Assembly (NCBI RefSeq): GCF_028807635.1
Contig: NZ_JARBAX010000001.1
Location: 4,017,501 to 4,081,500, forward strand
Direction of reading: 5' to 3'
Length of the DNA: 64,000 bases
From: Streptomyces spiramyceticus
Lineage (GTDB): Bacteria > Actinomycetota > Actinomycetes > Streptomycetales > Streptomycetaceae
Part shown: one piece after another, positions 43,923 to 52,631 of the stretch
Layout of the letters: each line of letters begins with the position of its first letter
Position numbering within the stretch: the first letter of the stretch is position 1
Translations under genes and position numbers: made by a program
The notes under the pieces: generated by a model
What the model was told of the DNA's origin: nothing
The model's input: only the letters and a program-made list of their open reading frames with translations
Database searches by the model: none

Positions 43923-44046
43923 GCACGAGAACGTACATGGCGTGATCAAGGATGCCGACAGGGCGTGTGTGACCCGCCGTGGGCTCCGCCGGGACAGCCC
44001 AGCCCCCGGGCGGCGGGGGCCCGGGGACGGCGGTGATACTGAGCCT

Positions 44047-44298
44047 ATGAAGCTCAGCCGCTCCGTCTCCTGGTTCCTGCTCGCCTTCGGGGTGTGGAGC
44101 TGGTTCATCTGGGTCACTTTCGCTCGGAATCTGTGGAAGGACGCCAGCGGGCTCGCCTTTGACGACGCGGGTGACCCGACCACGTACTTCTGGGTGCATC
44201 TGCTGCTTGCCGTTACGTCCTTTCTTCTGGGGACGGCCGTTGGGGTGATCGGGTTGCGTGGAGTGCGGGCCCTTCGACGTGAGCGGAGCCGGGGATAA
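44047..44298 (+). CDS. Small SCO4848-type membrane protein
   Basis: 83 residues with two membrane helices (SRSVSWFLLAFGVWSWFIWV and WVHLLLAVTSFLLGTAVGVI) and a basic C-terminus (RALRRERSRG). It recalls the conserved Streptomyces family next to dacC. It ends two bases before the metallophosphoesterase gene, so it is probably co-transcribed. Function unknown. Confidence 0.85.
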   Translation: MKLSRSVSWFLLAFGVWSWFIWVTFARNLWKDASGLAFDDAGDPTTYFWVHLLLAVTSFLLGTAVGVIGLRGVRALRRERSRG

Positions 44299-44300
44299 CT

Positions 44301-45629
44301 GTGGGCATGGTCTTGGGTCTCCTCGCGGGTGCGGTCGTGGTGGTCGCCGTGCTGGGCGGGGCGCACTGGTACGTCTGGCGGCGGCTGGTCCGCGACACCA
44401 CGGCGCGCGGCGGTCTTGCCCGGCGCGCGGGCACGGTCGCGGTGGTGGTCCTGCCGCTGCTGACGGTGGGTGCGTTGGTCTCGGGGCGGGCGCATGCGCC
44501 GTTCTGGGTGCAGCAGGTGGTGGCCTGGCCGGGGTATCTCTGGCTGGCGGTGCTGATGTACCTGGTGATGGCGCTGGTGGTGGGGGAGGCGGTACGGCCC
44601 CTGCTGCGGCGGGGGTTGGAGCGGCGGTCCGCCCCTGCCCCGGCGGCGCTTCCCGAGGCGTTGGGGGAGGCCGCCCCCAGTGGCTCGGGGCGTGCGTCCT
44701 CGGGCGGTAGCGGTGGCGGCAGCGGTGGCGGTACGGACACGGTGACGATGCCCCCGGCGGCGACGACGCCTGCGGCCCCCACGGCGCCCACGGCCCCGGC
44801 CGGTGTTTCGCGGCGCCTGTTCGTTTCGCGGGTGGTCGGCGGAGGCGCGGCGGCCGCGGCGCTGGGGACCGTGGGATACGGGACGTACGGGGTGCTGCGC
44901 GGGCCCCGGGTGAAGCGGGTCGTGGTGCCGCTGGCCAAACTGCCGCGGGGCGCCCACGGGTTCCGGATCGCCGTCGTCAGCGACGTACACCTGGGACCGA
45001 TTCTCGGCCGCGCCCACACCCAGCGCATCGTCGACACGATCAACGCCACCCAGCCCGATCTGGTGGCCGTCGTCGGCGACCTCGTCGACGGGAGCGTGGC
45101 CGACCTCGGGTACGCCGCCGAGCCGCTCGCGCAGTTGGAGGCGCGGCACGGGTCGTACTTCGTCACCGGCAACCACGAGTACTTCTCCGGTGCGGAGCAG
45201 TGGGTCGAGCATGTGCGTGAGCTCGGGCTGCGGCCGCTGGAGAACGACCGCGTCGAGATCGCGGGCTTCGACCTCGCCGGGGTCAACGACGTCGCGGGCG
45301 AGAGCGAAGGGCAGGGACCGGACTTCGTACGCGCGTTGGGGGACCGCGACCGCACGCGGGCCTCGGTGCTGCTCGCCCATCAGCCGGTCGTCATCCACGA
45401 CGCGGTGAAGCACGGCGTGGATCTGCAGCTCTCCGGACACACGCACGGCGGCCAGCTCTGGCCCGGCAACTTCATCGCCGCCCGGGCGAACCCGACGCTG
45501 GCGGGCCTTGAGCGGTACGGCGACACCCAGCTGTACGTCTCGCGGGGCGCCGGGGCGTGGGGGCCGCCGGTGCGCGTGGGGGCGGAGTCCGACATCACGG
45601 TGGTCGAGCTGGCTTCACGCCGGGCGTAG
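44301..45629 (+). CDS. Membrane-anchored calcineurin-like metallophosphoesterase
   Basis: 442 residues. Three to four membrane helices in the first 110 residues, a Ser/Gly/Thr-rich linker, a Tat-like RRLFVSRVVGGG segment, then the phosphoesterase domain: SDVHLGPILG, VVGDLVDGS, GNHEYFSG and LSGHTHGGQLWP supply the metal ligands in order. GTG start at 44301; ATG at 44307 is possible. The domain probably faces the periplasmic side. Confidence 0.9.
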   Translation: MGMVLGLLAGAVVVVAVLGGAHWYVWRRLVRDTTARGGLARRAGTVAVVVLPLLTVGALVSGRAHAPFWVQQVVAWPGYLWLAVLMYLVMALVVGEAVRPLLRRGLERRSAPAPAALPEALGEAAPSGSGRASSGGSGGGSGGGTDTVTMPPAATTPAAPTAPTAPAGVSRRLFVSRVVGGGAAAAALGTVGYGTYGVLRGPRVKRVVVPLAKLPRGAHGFRIAVVSDVHLGPILGRAHTQRIVDTINATQPDLVAVVGDLVDGSVADLGYAAEPLAQLEARHGSYFVTGNHEYFSGAEQWVEHVRELGLRPLENDRVEIAGFDLAGVNDVAGESEGQGPDFVRALGDRDRTRASVLLAHQPVVIHDAVKHGVDLQLSGHTHGGQLWPGNFIAARANPTLAGLERYGDTQLYVSRGAGAWGPPVRVGAESDITVVELASRRA

Positions 45630-45658
45630 GCGCACGCCGGCGCCGGGCCCGGCCGACG

Positions 45659-45725
45659 GTCGGTCAGCCTCGCTGTCGGTCCGTCTCGCTGTCGGCTCGC
45701 CTTGCTTGTCGGTCCGCCTTGCGGT
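45659..45725. repeat. Degenerate 15-17-bp tandem repeat
   Basis: Units like gtcggtccgtctcgct repeat about four to five times between two convergent genes. No coding role is apparent. Confidence 0.7.
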
Positions 45726-46429
45726 CAGTGCGCCTTGTGCGAGGCCACCGTCTGGGCCATCCCCGGCAGGAAGTCCGTGAACAGCTCGTGCACTTCGCGC
45801 ACGAGCGGACGCAGCACCCGGAAGCGGGCGAGCGCGACCCCGCGGGCGGTGAGGCGGGCGCCGCGTTCGGCGAGGCGGCGACTGCGTTCCCGGTCCTCGG
45901 AGCGGTCGAACACCCAGTACAGGACCAGTCCCATCTGGGAGAGCCACATCAACTCCGGCAGGATGTCCCGCAGTTCCTCGGCCACCTTGGCCTTGGAGCC
46001 GGCCAGCACCTCCCGGTGAACGGCGATGGCCGCCTCGCGGGCGTGCTCCGACTCTGGGGAGAAGGGGCTCAGCGGGCTCTCGGGGTCCGCCGCGTTCTTG
46101 AAGAACTGGGCCGCGAACTCGTGGTACGGCGCGGCGATGTCCAGCCAGGCCTTCAGCACCCCGGCCATCCGCGCCTCCAGATCTGTCTCCTTGTCCAGTA
46201 CGGGACGGACCGCCGCCTGGTGTTCGGCGGCGATCCGGTCGTAGAAGCCCTGGACGAGGTGTTCCTTGGAGCCGAAGTAGTAGTACGCGTTCCCTACGGA
46301 GACGCCCGCCTCCTTGGCGATGGCCCGCATGGTGGTCTTGTCGTAACCGCGGTCCTGGAAGAGCTGGAGCGCGGTCTCGAGGATGAGCGTGCGGGTCTGC
46401 TCGCTCTTGGGGGCCTTGTCTTCTTTCAC
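45725..46429 (-). CDS. TetR-family regulator
   Basis: 234 residues. HTH: ILETALQLFQDRGYDKTTMR and AIAKEAGVSVGNAYYYFGSK. The GTG at 46429 is selected; further upstream residues are not family-like. It is the third gene of a minus-strand operon behind a membrane protein and a DCC protein, 11 bp from the latter. Two identical-type palindromes before the first gene are the probable operators of this regulator. Confidence 0.88.
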   Translation of the reverse strand: MKEDKAPKSEQTRTLILETALQLFQDRGYDKTTMRAIAKEAGVSVGNAYYYFGSKEHLVQGFYDRIAAEHQAAVRPVLDKETDLEARMAGVLKAWLDIAAPYHEFAAQFFKNAADPESPLSPFSPESEHAREAAIAVHREVLAGSKAKVAEELRDILPELMWLSQMGLVLYWVFDRSEDRERSRRLAERGARLTARGVALARFRVLRPLVREVHELFTDFLPGMAQTVASHKAH

Positions 46430-46440
46430 GGTGTCCGAGC

Positions 46441-46860
46441 CTAACCGGGTACGGAGCACCGCTCGCCGCAGGGCGTTCCCCCGGCTGCCCCGGCCCCTGT
46501 CGCCTCGCGGTACTTGGCCGCCGCGAGCATCGTGACCCGTACGAAGGGGGCGCCCGCCGGGGTGGCGAGCCAGTGGGCTCTGGGCCGGTGCTCGGCCAGG
46601 GCCCAGAGGCAGACGACGAAGGCGGCGGGCCCGGCGTAGATCTGGCCCCTGTCACCGATGACGGTGATCTCCCGCAGGGTACGGGCGTGGTCGAGGCGCG
46701 GGTACCGGCGCCGCGCCTCGACCGAACCGGCGGGGACCAGGTCCAGCGGTACGAGCTGGCGTTGGCGCAGCAGCCAGCTCCGCAGGTGGACGCAGAGGGA
46801 GCACTGGGCGTCGTACAGGACCGTCAGTCTGCGGACCGGTGTGTGGCCCATCGCGCTCAC
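46441..46860 (-). CDS. DCC-family thiol-disulfide oxidoreductase-like protein
   Basis: 139 residues from GTG (ATG at 46851 is an alternative). The family motif D-x-x-C-x-x-C is seen as YDAQCSLCVHL near residue 22. A hydrophobic stretch AAFVVCLWALAEH is central. GTG-TGA overlap with the preceding membrane-protein gene shows coupling. DCC proteins are thought to act in thiol redox, but substrates are poorly known. Confidence 0.85.
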   Translation of the reverse strand: MSAMGHTPVRRLTVLYDAQCSLCVHLRSWLLRQRQLVPLDLVPAGSVEARRRYPRLDHARTLREITVIGDRGQIYAGPAAFVVCLWALAEHRPRAHWLATPAGAPFVRVTMLAAAKYREATGAGAAGGTPCGERCSVPG

Positions 46861-47300
46861 GCCCCGGCGGGACCGGTGGCGGGTGCGGCCCACGGGCCCT
46901 GACCGGCCTGGTGCGTCCAGCCCTGCGGCGGAACCGGCGGGACCTGCTCGCGCTCCATGATGCTGCGCCGCCGGATCTTGTTGAGGACCCAGACATTGCC
47001 GAGGTGCATGACGCCAAGGACGAGCAGGACGACACCGAGCTTCACCGAGAGCGCCTCGAAGAGCCCACGGGCGTCGTCGACGGCGTCCGCCGCCTTGAGG
47101 TAGAGGGCGACGAACCCGAGGTTGACCAGGTAGAAGCCGACCACCAGGAGGTGGTTGACCGCGTCGGCGAGCTTCTCGTCCCCGTGCAGGACGCTCGCGA
47201 TGAAGATGCGTCCGTTGCGGCTCAGCGTCCGCGCGACCCAGATGGTGAGCGCGACGCTGATCAGCAGGTAGACGACGTAGGCGACAACAGTGAGGTCCAT
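46857..47300 (-). CDS. Four-helix membrane protein, first gene of the TetR operon
   Basis: 147 residues with about three membrane segments (LTVVAYVVYLLISVALTIWV; LLVVGFYLVNLGFVALYLKA; VKLGVVLLVLGVMHLGNVWV) and a Pro-rich tail. ATG 47300 follows gggtggggt; the longer ORF from 47372 would translate through the operator and is rejected. Two TTGAACrTGTTCAA sites precede it. Confidence 0.85.
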   Translation of the reverse strand: MDLTVVAYVVYLLISVALTIWVARTLSRNGRIFIASVLHGDEKLADAVNHLLVVGFYLVNLGFVALYLKAADAVDDARGLFEALSVKLGVVLLVLGVMHLGNVWVLNKIRRRSIMEREQVPPVPPQGWTHQAGQGPWAAPATGPAGA

Positions 47301-47313
47301 ACCCCACCCCTTC

Positions 47314-47372
47314 TTGAACGTGTTCAAAAGGCTGGCAGGAAGGAATCTAGACCTCTTTTTGAACATGTTCAA
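47314..47372 (-). promoter_or_regulatory. Two TetR operators TTGAACrTGTTCAA
   Basis: TTGAACGTGTTCAA (47314-47327) and TTGAACATGTTCAA (47359-47372) are 14-bp dyads (perfect apart from the centre base of the first), 45 bp centre to centre. They lie just before the operon membrane protein-DCC-TetR. The spacing (a little over four helical turns) suits cooperative repression by the operon's TetR protein. Confidence 0.85.
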
Positions 47373-47404
47373 GCGCGGAGCCCGGGGCGTCAGGGCGTAC
47401 GGCG

Positions 47405-47660
47405 GTGGAGGACGGCCCGGCGGCGCTCGGGCGCGGCGAACGCAGGCATTCGCCGACGTTCAGTCGTCGGCGTGGAGGGGGGATTCGGCGGACGCCTTCG
47501 CGGCGATCCCGGCGATCCAGGAGGCGCACTTCATCGCAGGCAGCAACTGCGGGACGTACTACGCCGGTTGTACGAGCTCGACGGTGTCAGCGGCACCCGG
47601 GCGACGGTGTCGCCGGAGAGGCTCTTCGAACGGCCGGTGACACCGCACGAGCCTCAGACG
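47405..47660 (+). pseudogene. Decayed Lrp/AsnC-family regulator gene
   Basis: Fragments of an Lrp/AsnC effector domain occur in successive frames: DGPAALGRG (about 47411), then AFADVQ...ADAFAAIPAIQEAHFIAG (about 47451-47540), then, in another frame, QQLRDVLRRLYELDGVSGTR and ATVSPERLFERPVTP (about 47542-47645). The segment after HFIAG, which should carry the D-Y-L-L strand, is missing. The DNA-binding half is gone. At least two frameshifts and one deletion show it is a remnant. Confidence 0.75.
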
Positions 47661-48181
47661 CTGAGCGAGCGGGCGTAGTTGATCTGGCCCATGATCATGT
47701 GGAAGGAGTGGGGACCGACGGCCGGGACCATCGTCGAGTGGTGCCGACCGCCACTGGTGACCGTGACCTGGATGAAGCCGGTCGTCTGCTTCTCCTTCAT
47801 CAGGAGGAAGAGCAGGCCGATCAGGCAGAGCAGGGCGAAGACGATGGCCAGCACGATCGCGACCGTCGGGATCTTCTCCTCCGTGCGCGACATGTCGGTC
47901 GCCGTCCACACCGCGCCCTTGAGGGGCATCGTGCCCGACGGCGTCACGATCGAGTCGTTCATGACGGTGATGTCACCGATCGACATCAGCGGCGCACCAC
48001 CGCCGACCCCCGCCGGAGGCCCGGCGTAGGGCATCGGCGTACCGTCTGCCACCGTCGGCTGCTGCGGATAGCCGTACCCGGGCGCGTTGTTGGGGTATCC
48101 GTAACCCGGAGTCGGACCCCACTGGTAATTTCCGTTCGGGTCACCGTCCGCCGCGTACGGATTCGGATTCTGCTCGCTCAT
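47654..48181 (-). CDS. Membrane protein with Pro/Gly/Tyr-rich N-terminus
   Basis: 175 residues from ATG 48181. Residues 1-60 are low-complexity (GYGYPNNAPGYGYPQQP), then a short beta-like domain (SIGDITVMNDSIVTPSGTMP), one membrane segment (VAIVLAIVFALLCLIGLLFL) and a C-terminal beta-rich domain (TTGFIQVTVTSGGRHHSTMV). No enzymatic motif; function unknown. Confidence 0.8.
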   Translation of the reverse strand: MSEQNPNPYAADGDPNGNYQWGPTPGYGYPNNAPGYGYPQQPTVADGTPMPYAGPPAGVGGGAPLMSIGDITVMNDSIVTPSGTMPLKGAVWTATDMSRTEEKIPTVAIVLAIVFALLCLIGLLFLLMKEKQTTGFIQVTVTSGGRHHSTMVPAVGPHSFHMIMGQINYARSLSV

Positions 48182-48242
48182 GTTCCCCGTGCTCCCCTCG
48201 GCGCGCGTGCAATACCCCTGATCCTGGCACACCATGGCGAAA

Positions 48243-48272
48243 GCCCGCCCCCCGTTCGCACCGGGGGCGGGC
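48243..48272 (-). terminator. Terminator of the sdh operon
   Basis: GCCCGCCCCC (48243-48252) pairs with GGGGGCGGGC (48263-48272). On the minus strand a short T-run (gcttt) follows. It lies about 35 bp beyond the sdhB stop. Confidence 0.75.
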
Positions 48273-48306
48273 CTTCGTACAGAAACAGCTCAAGCGCCGG
48301 GAACAG

Positions 48307-49074
48307 CTAGAAGCGGCGCGTGATCAGCGCACGCTTGACTTCCTGGATCGCCTTGGTGACCTCGATGCCGCGCGGGCAGGCGTCCGTGCAGTTGAACGTC
48401 GTACGGCAACGCCACACGCCGTCCTTGTCGTTCAGGATCTCCAGCCGCTGCTCGCCGCCCTCGTCACGCGAGTCGAAGATGAAGCGGTGCGCGTTGACGA
48501 TCGCCGCCGGGCCGAAGTACTGGCCGTCGTTCCAGAACACCGGGCACGAGGACGTGCACGCGGCGCACAGGATGCACTTGGTGGTGTCGTCGAACCGCTC
48601 GCGGTCCTCGGCGGACTGCAGACGCTCGCGCGTCGGCTCGTTGCCCTTCGTGATGAGGAAGGGCATGACATCGCGGTACGCCTGGAAGAACGGGTCCATG
48701 TCGACCACGAGGTCCTTGAGGACCGTGAGGCCCTTTATGGCCTCGACCGTGATCGGCTTCTCCGGGTTGATGTCCTTGATCAGCGTCTTGCAGGCGAGCC
48801 TGTTCTTGCCGTTGATCCGCATCGCGTCGGAGCCGCAGATGCCGTGCGCGCACGAGCGACGGAACGTCAGCGTGCCGTCGGTCTCCCACTTGATCTTGTG
48901 GAGACCGTCGAGCACCCGCTCCTTCGGGTCGATCTCGATCTGGAAGTCCTGCCACTCGGCCTCGGCAGAAATCTCCGGGTTGAAGCGGCGGATCCGGAAG
49001 GTGACCGTGATGTACGGGGAGGCGACCGACGCGGGCTTCGCGTCCTCGACCTTCTCCAGAGTCGTCGTAGACAT
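48307..49074 (-). CDS. sdhB: Succinate dehydrogenase iron-sulfur subunit
   Basis: 255 residues. Cluster ligands: CAHGICGSDAMRINGKNRLA for [2Fe-2S], CILCAACTSSCPVFW for [4Fe-4S], and CTDACPRGIEV for [3Fe-4S]. It passes electrons from SdhA flavin to menaquinone. The start overlaps the sdhA stop. Last gene of sdhCDAB. Confidence 0.97.
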   Translation of the reverse strand: MSTTTLEKVEDAKPASVASPYITVTFRIRRFNPEISAEAEWQDFQIEIDPKERVLDGLHKIKWETDGTLTFRRSCAHGICGSDAMRINGKNRLACKTLIKDINPEKPITVEAIKGLTVLKDLVVDMDPFFQAYRDVMPFLITKGNEPTRERLQSAEDRERFDDTTKCILCAACTSSCPVFWNDGQYFGPAAIVNAHRFIFDSRDEGGEQRLEILNDKDGVWRCRTTFNCTDACPRGIEVTKAIQEVKRALITRRF

Positions 49075-50828
49075 CAGTACTTACGCTCCATCGGCTGGTA
49101 GCGGGTCTGGACGACCGGCTTGTAGTCGAGCCGGATCGACTCGGAGCCGTCGTCGCCCACCTCGCGGTACGCCATGGTGTGGCGCATGAAGTTGACGTCG
49201 TCGCGGTTCGGGTAGTCCTCGCGGTAGTGACCGCCGCGGGACTCCTTGCGCGCCAGGGCGGACACGGCCATGACCTCGGCCAGGTCGAGCAGGTTGCCCA
49301 GCTCGATGGCCTCCAGGAGGTCGGTGTTGAAGCGCTTGCCCTTGTCCTGGATCGAGACGTTGAGGTAACGCTCGCGCAGCTCGCCGATCTTCTCGACCGC
49401 CGTCTTGATCGTCTGCTCGGTACGGAACACCATCACGTTGGCGTCCATCGTCTCCTGCAGCTCCCGGCGGATGTCGTGGACCCGCTCGGTGCCGGTGTTG
49501 CTGCGCAGGCGCTCGACCTGCGCGACGACGAGCGACGCCGGGTCCTCGGGGAGCTCGACGTAGTCGCTCACGGCCGAGTACTCCGCGGCGGCGATGCCTG
49601 CACGCTTGCCGAAGACGTTGATGTCGAGCAGCGAGTTGGTGCCCAGACGGTTCGCGCCGTGCACCGAGACGCAGGCGACCTCACCGGCGGCGTACAGACC
49701 CGGAACGACGGTGGTGTTGTCCGCGAGGACCTCACCCTTGACGTTCGTCGGGATGCCGCCCATGGCGTAGTGCGCGGTCGGCTGGATCGGGATCGGGTCC
49801 GTGTACGGCTCGATGCCCAGGTACGTACGCGCGAACTCCGTGATGTCCGGGAGCTTGGCGTCGAGCTGCTCCGGCGGCAGGTGCGTCAGGTCGAGGAAGA
49901 CGTGGTCGCCCTCGGGCCCGCAGCCGCGGCCCTCGCGGATCTCGGTGTAGATGGAGCGCGAGACGACGTCACGGGACGCGAGGTCCTTCATGACCGGCGC
50001 GTACTTCTCCATGAAGCGCTCGCCGTCCTTGTTGCGGAGGATGCCGCCCTCACCACGGGCGCCCTCCGTCAGCAGGATGCCCATGCGCCAGATGCCCGTC
50101 GGGTGGAACTGGAAGAACTCCATGTCCTCCAGCGGCAGACCGCGGCGGTAGGCCGCTGCCTGGCCGTCACCGGTCAGGGTGTGCGCGTTCGACGTCACCT
50201 TGAAGAACTTGCCGGTGCCGCCGGAGGCGAAGATGATCGCCTTCGCCTGGAAGACGTGGATCTCGCCGGTCGCCAGCTCGTACGCGACGACGCCCGCGGA
50301 CTTGCGGACCCCGTCGACGTCCTGCATCAGCAGGTCGAGGACGTAGAACTCGTTGAAGAACTCCACACCCTCCTTGACGCAGTTCTGGTACAGCGTCTGG
50401 AGGATCATGTGGCCGGTGCGGTCCGACGCGTAGCAGGACCGGCGGACCGGGGCCTCACCGTGGTTGCGGGAGTGACCGCCGAAGCGGCGCTGGTCGATGG
50501 TGCCGTCCGGGGTGCGGTTGAACGGCAGGCCCATCTTCTCCAGGTCGAGAACGGAGTCGATGGCCTCCTTCGCCAGGATCTCAGCGGCGTCCTGGTCGAC
50601 CAGGTAGTCGCCGCCCTTGATCGTGTCGAAGGTGTGCCACTCCCAGTTGTCCTCCTCCACGTTCGCCAGCGCGGCGGCCATGCCGCCCTGCGCGGCGCCC
50701 GTGTGGGACCTGGTCGGGTACAGCTTCGTCAGCACGGCGGTGCGGCTGCGCTTCGTCGACTCGATGGCCGCGCGCATGCCGGCGCCACCGGCGCCGACGA
50801 TGACGGTGTCGTACTTGTGAATCTTCAT
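49074..50828 (-). CDS. sdhA: Succinate dehydrogenase flavoprotein subunit
   Basis: 584 residues. N-terminal FAD motif [18 protein letters not shown], covalent-FAD His in [11 protein letters not shown], and the catalytic region with [20 protein letters not shown] and [20 protein letters not shown]. Succinate is oxidised to fumarate on the cytosolic face. Confidence 0.97.
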   Translation of the reverse strand: MKIHKYDTVIVGAGGAGMRAAIESTKRSRTAVLTKLYPTRSHTGAAQGGMAAALANVEEDNWEWHTFDTIKGGDYLVDQDAAEILAKEAIDSVLDLEKMGLPFNRTPDGTIDQRRFGGHSRNHGEAPVRRSCYASDRTGHMILQTLYQNCVKEGVEFFNEFYVLDLLMQDVDGVRKSAGVVAYELATGEIHVFQAKAIIFASGGTGKFFKVTSNAHTLTGDGQAAAYRRGLPLEDMEFFQFHPTGIWRMGILLTEGARGEGGILRNKDGERFMEKYAPVMKDLASRDVVSRSIYTEIREGRGCGPEGDHVFLDLTHLPPEQLDAKLPDITEFARTYLGIEPYTDPIPIQPTAHYAMGGIPTNVKGEVLADNTTVVPGLYAAGEVACVSVHGANRLGTNSLLDINVFGKRAGIAAAEYSAVSDYVELPEDPASLVVAQVERLRSNTGTERVHDIRRELQETMDANVMVFRTEQTIKTAVEKIGELRERYLNVSIQDKGKRFNTDLLEAIELGNLLDLAEVMAVSALARKESRGGHYREDYPNRDDVNFMRHTMAYREVGDDGSESIRLDYKPVVQTRYQPMERKY

Positions 50829-50850
50829 GGTGGTTGCCTCAGCCCCGGGC

Positions 50851-51333
50851 CTAGCGGATGTTCGGGTCGAAGGTGAAGATCACCAGCGTGCCCAGAAGGA
50901 CGGTGAACACCGTGGCGGTGTACAGCAGGTTCTTCAGCCAGAAGCGGGTGTTGGGCCGCTCCGCGTAGTCGTTGATGACGGTACGCAGGCCGTTGGCGCC
51001 GTGCAGCATCGCGAGCCACAGCATGAGCAGGTCCCAGGTCTGCCAGAACGGCGAGGCCCAGCGGCCGGCCACGAAGGCGAAGCCGATCTTGGACACGCCG
51101 CCGTCCAGCACGAGCTGGATCAGCAGGTGGCCGAGGACCAGGACGACCAGCACGATGCCGGACAGCCGCATGAACAGCCAGCCGTACAGCTCGAAGTTCG
51201 TGCGGGTGGCCTTGGGCGTCTTCTTGGTACGAACGCGTGGGGCTTCGATGACGGGAGCCGGGTTGTCGATATTGAACGGTCCCACAGGCTCTACGCCCTC
51301 GACGGGACCGACTGCGGAAGTGGTCTCAGACAT
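50851..51333 (-). CDS. sdhD: Succinate dehydrogenase membrane anchor subunit
   Basis: 160 residues, three membrane helices (about 45-150). [20 protein letters not shown] and the [20 protein letters not shown] segment with a haem/quinone His. The first 40 residues are hydrophilic. Seven bases after sdhC. Confidence 0.93.
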   Translation of the reverse strand: MSETTSAVGPVEGVEPVGPFNIDNPAPVIEAPRVRTKKTPKATRTNFELYGWLFMRLSGIVLVVLVLGHLLIQLVLDGGVSKIGFAFVAGRWASPFWQTWDLLMLWLAMLHGANGLRTVINDYAERPNTRFWLKNLLYTATVFTVLLGTLVIFTFDPNIR

Positions 51334-51340
51334 GTCTGCG

Positions 51341-51721
51341 TCAGCTCCCGAAGACTTCGCGTACGGCGTGGCCGAGCACGGGGTAGAGCGCGCCTGCCAT
51401 CAGCACGATCCAGATGCCCATGACGGTCCAGAGCATCTGCTTCTGGTAGCGGGGGCCCTTGGACCAGAAGTCCACGGCGACGACCCTGAGGCCGTTCAGC
51501 GCGTGGAACAGGATGGCGGCGACAAGGCCGTACTCGAGCAGTGCCACGAGAGGGGTCTTGTAGGTGGCCACGACATCGTCATACGCCTCGGGAGAGACGC
51601 GGACGAGAGCGGTGTCGAGGACGTGTACGAACAGGAAGAAGAAAATGAGGACGCCGGTGACTCGATGAGCCACCCAGGACCACATACCTTCCCGGCCGCG
51701 ATACAGCGTTCCAGCCGGCAC
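51341..51721 (-). CDS. sdhC: Succinate dehydrogenase cytochrome b556 subunit
   Basis: 126 residues, three helices. SWVAHRVTGVLIFFFLFVHV has the His ligand signature, and LFHALNGLRVVAVDFW is the second conserved part. First gene of sdhCDAB. A 167-bp gap to the next gene probably holds the promoter. Confidence 0.95.
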   Translation of the reverse strand: MPAGTLYRGREGMWSWVAHRVTGVLIFFFLFVHVLDTALVRVSPEAYDDVVATYKTPLVALLEYGLVAAILFHALNGLRVVAVDFWSKGPRYQKQMLWTVMGIWIVLMAGALYPVLGHAVREVFGS

Positions 51722-51888
51722 GGAAAAACCCTCCGGGAGCGGGGATCAGGGCCATGCCGGCTTCTGTGTCGGTCTGGCCCGGCCGGGTACGGTCCACCGG
51801 CCCCGGCCATCGTAGCGACGACTTGTCGGTTCGTTCGCGCGGGGTCCACAGGTGTGATCAAAGTGGCAATCAAACAGCCACGGACGGG

Positions 51889-52467
51889 CTATCGGGCCGG
51901 TCGGGGGCGGCCCGTGTGGCCAGGATGATCAGCATTTTCCCGGAAATCGACGGATTTCTGAGGTTCGGATACGAGGTGCGCGAGCCGTCCGCGTGCCAGC
52001 CTGCGCAGTTCGTCGGCGGCGACGGCCCGCTCCTCGTCCACTTCGTTGCCCAACCGGGTGCGGATCCCGCCGAGCACCTGGTTGAGCTGCTCCTCCGGGC
52101 GCAGGCCGTCCAGACAGATCACGAAGGCGTGCCCGAAGCTGCTCTCGTACGCGGCGTGGGCGGCGCGCAGCGCGGTGTGCGCGCTGGCGGGGGCGCCGTC
52201 GCGCAGGCCCGCGGAGGACTCGTCGGCCAGGGCGTCGGAGATCTCGTCGCAGGACAGGTCGTACGCCGCCTCGTCGGCCGCGGCGAGCAGGGATTCGAGA
52301 TCGGGGTACGGGCGGTGCGCGACCAGCCGCTGCGCCCAGCGGCGGCTGCCGCAGCAGGCGAGCAGGGCGGCTTCGGCGGCGCCGGCGGGCGCGGCGTTGA
52401 ACCGGTCCAGACCGGCTGCGACCGCCGGTCCGTGCTTCTGCTGGGGTACGGGCGTTCGACCGGACAG
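51889..52467 (-). CDS. OHCU decarboxylase (uric acid degradation)
   Basis: About 192 residues from a proposed CTG start. It removes CO2 from 2-oxo-4-hydroxy-4-carboxy-5-ureidoimidazoline to give S-allantoin. Family elements: LDRFNAAPAG, CCGSRRWAQRLVAHRPYPDL (catalytic His), YESSFGHAFVICLDGLRPEE and a Glu/Leu-rich C-terminal helix (VAADELRRLARGRLAHLV). The frame opens after TAG and has no ATG, GTG or TTG until deep inside the domain. CTG 52467 sits seven bases after GAGGAG. Confidence 0.75.
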   Translation of the reverse strand: MSGRTPVPQQKHGPAVAAGLDRFNAAPAGAAEAALLACCGSRRWAQRLVAHRPYPDLESLLAAADEAAYDLSCDEISDALADESSAGLRDGAPASAHTALRAAHAAYESSFGHAFVICLDGLRPEEQLNQVLGGIRTRLGNEVDEERAVAADELRRLARGRLAHLVSEPQKSVDFRENADHPGHTGRPRPAR

Positions 52468-52631
52468 CGTGAGCTCCTCGAATGGGACCGACGAGAAGGG
52501 CGGTGCGGGTGTGCCCCAACGCTATCGATGGTCCGGGAGGGCTGTCCGACGGATGCGGCGATTTCACCCGGACGGGAGAGTTTGGGCACACATTGTGGAA
52601 GTTTGGTGGCCCATTCGGCATCGTTCGCCCA

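Noticed and set aside
42651..45446. Carboxypeptidase read as a 931-residue protein
   Set aside because: The extra N-terminal half is the antisense of two plus-strand genes; the signal peptide begins at 43922.
47405..48310. Plus-strand ORF of 301 residues
   Set aside because: Its first part crosses the decayed Lrp gene in the wrong frame and the rest is antisense to the membrane protein at 47654.
49179..50876. Plus-strand ORF of 565 residues opposite sdhA
   Set aside because: Shadow of sdhA, composition typical of the antisense frame, no fold signature.
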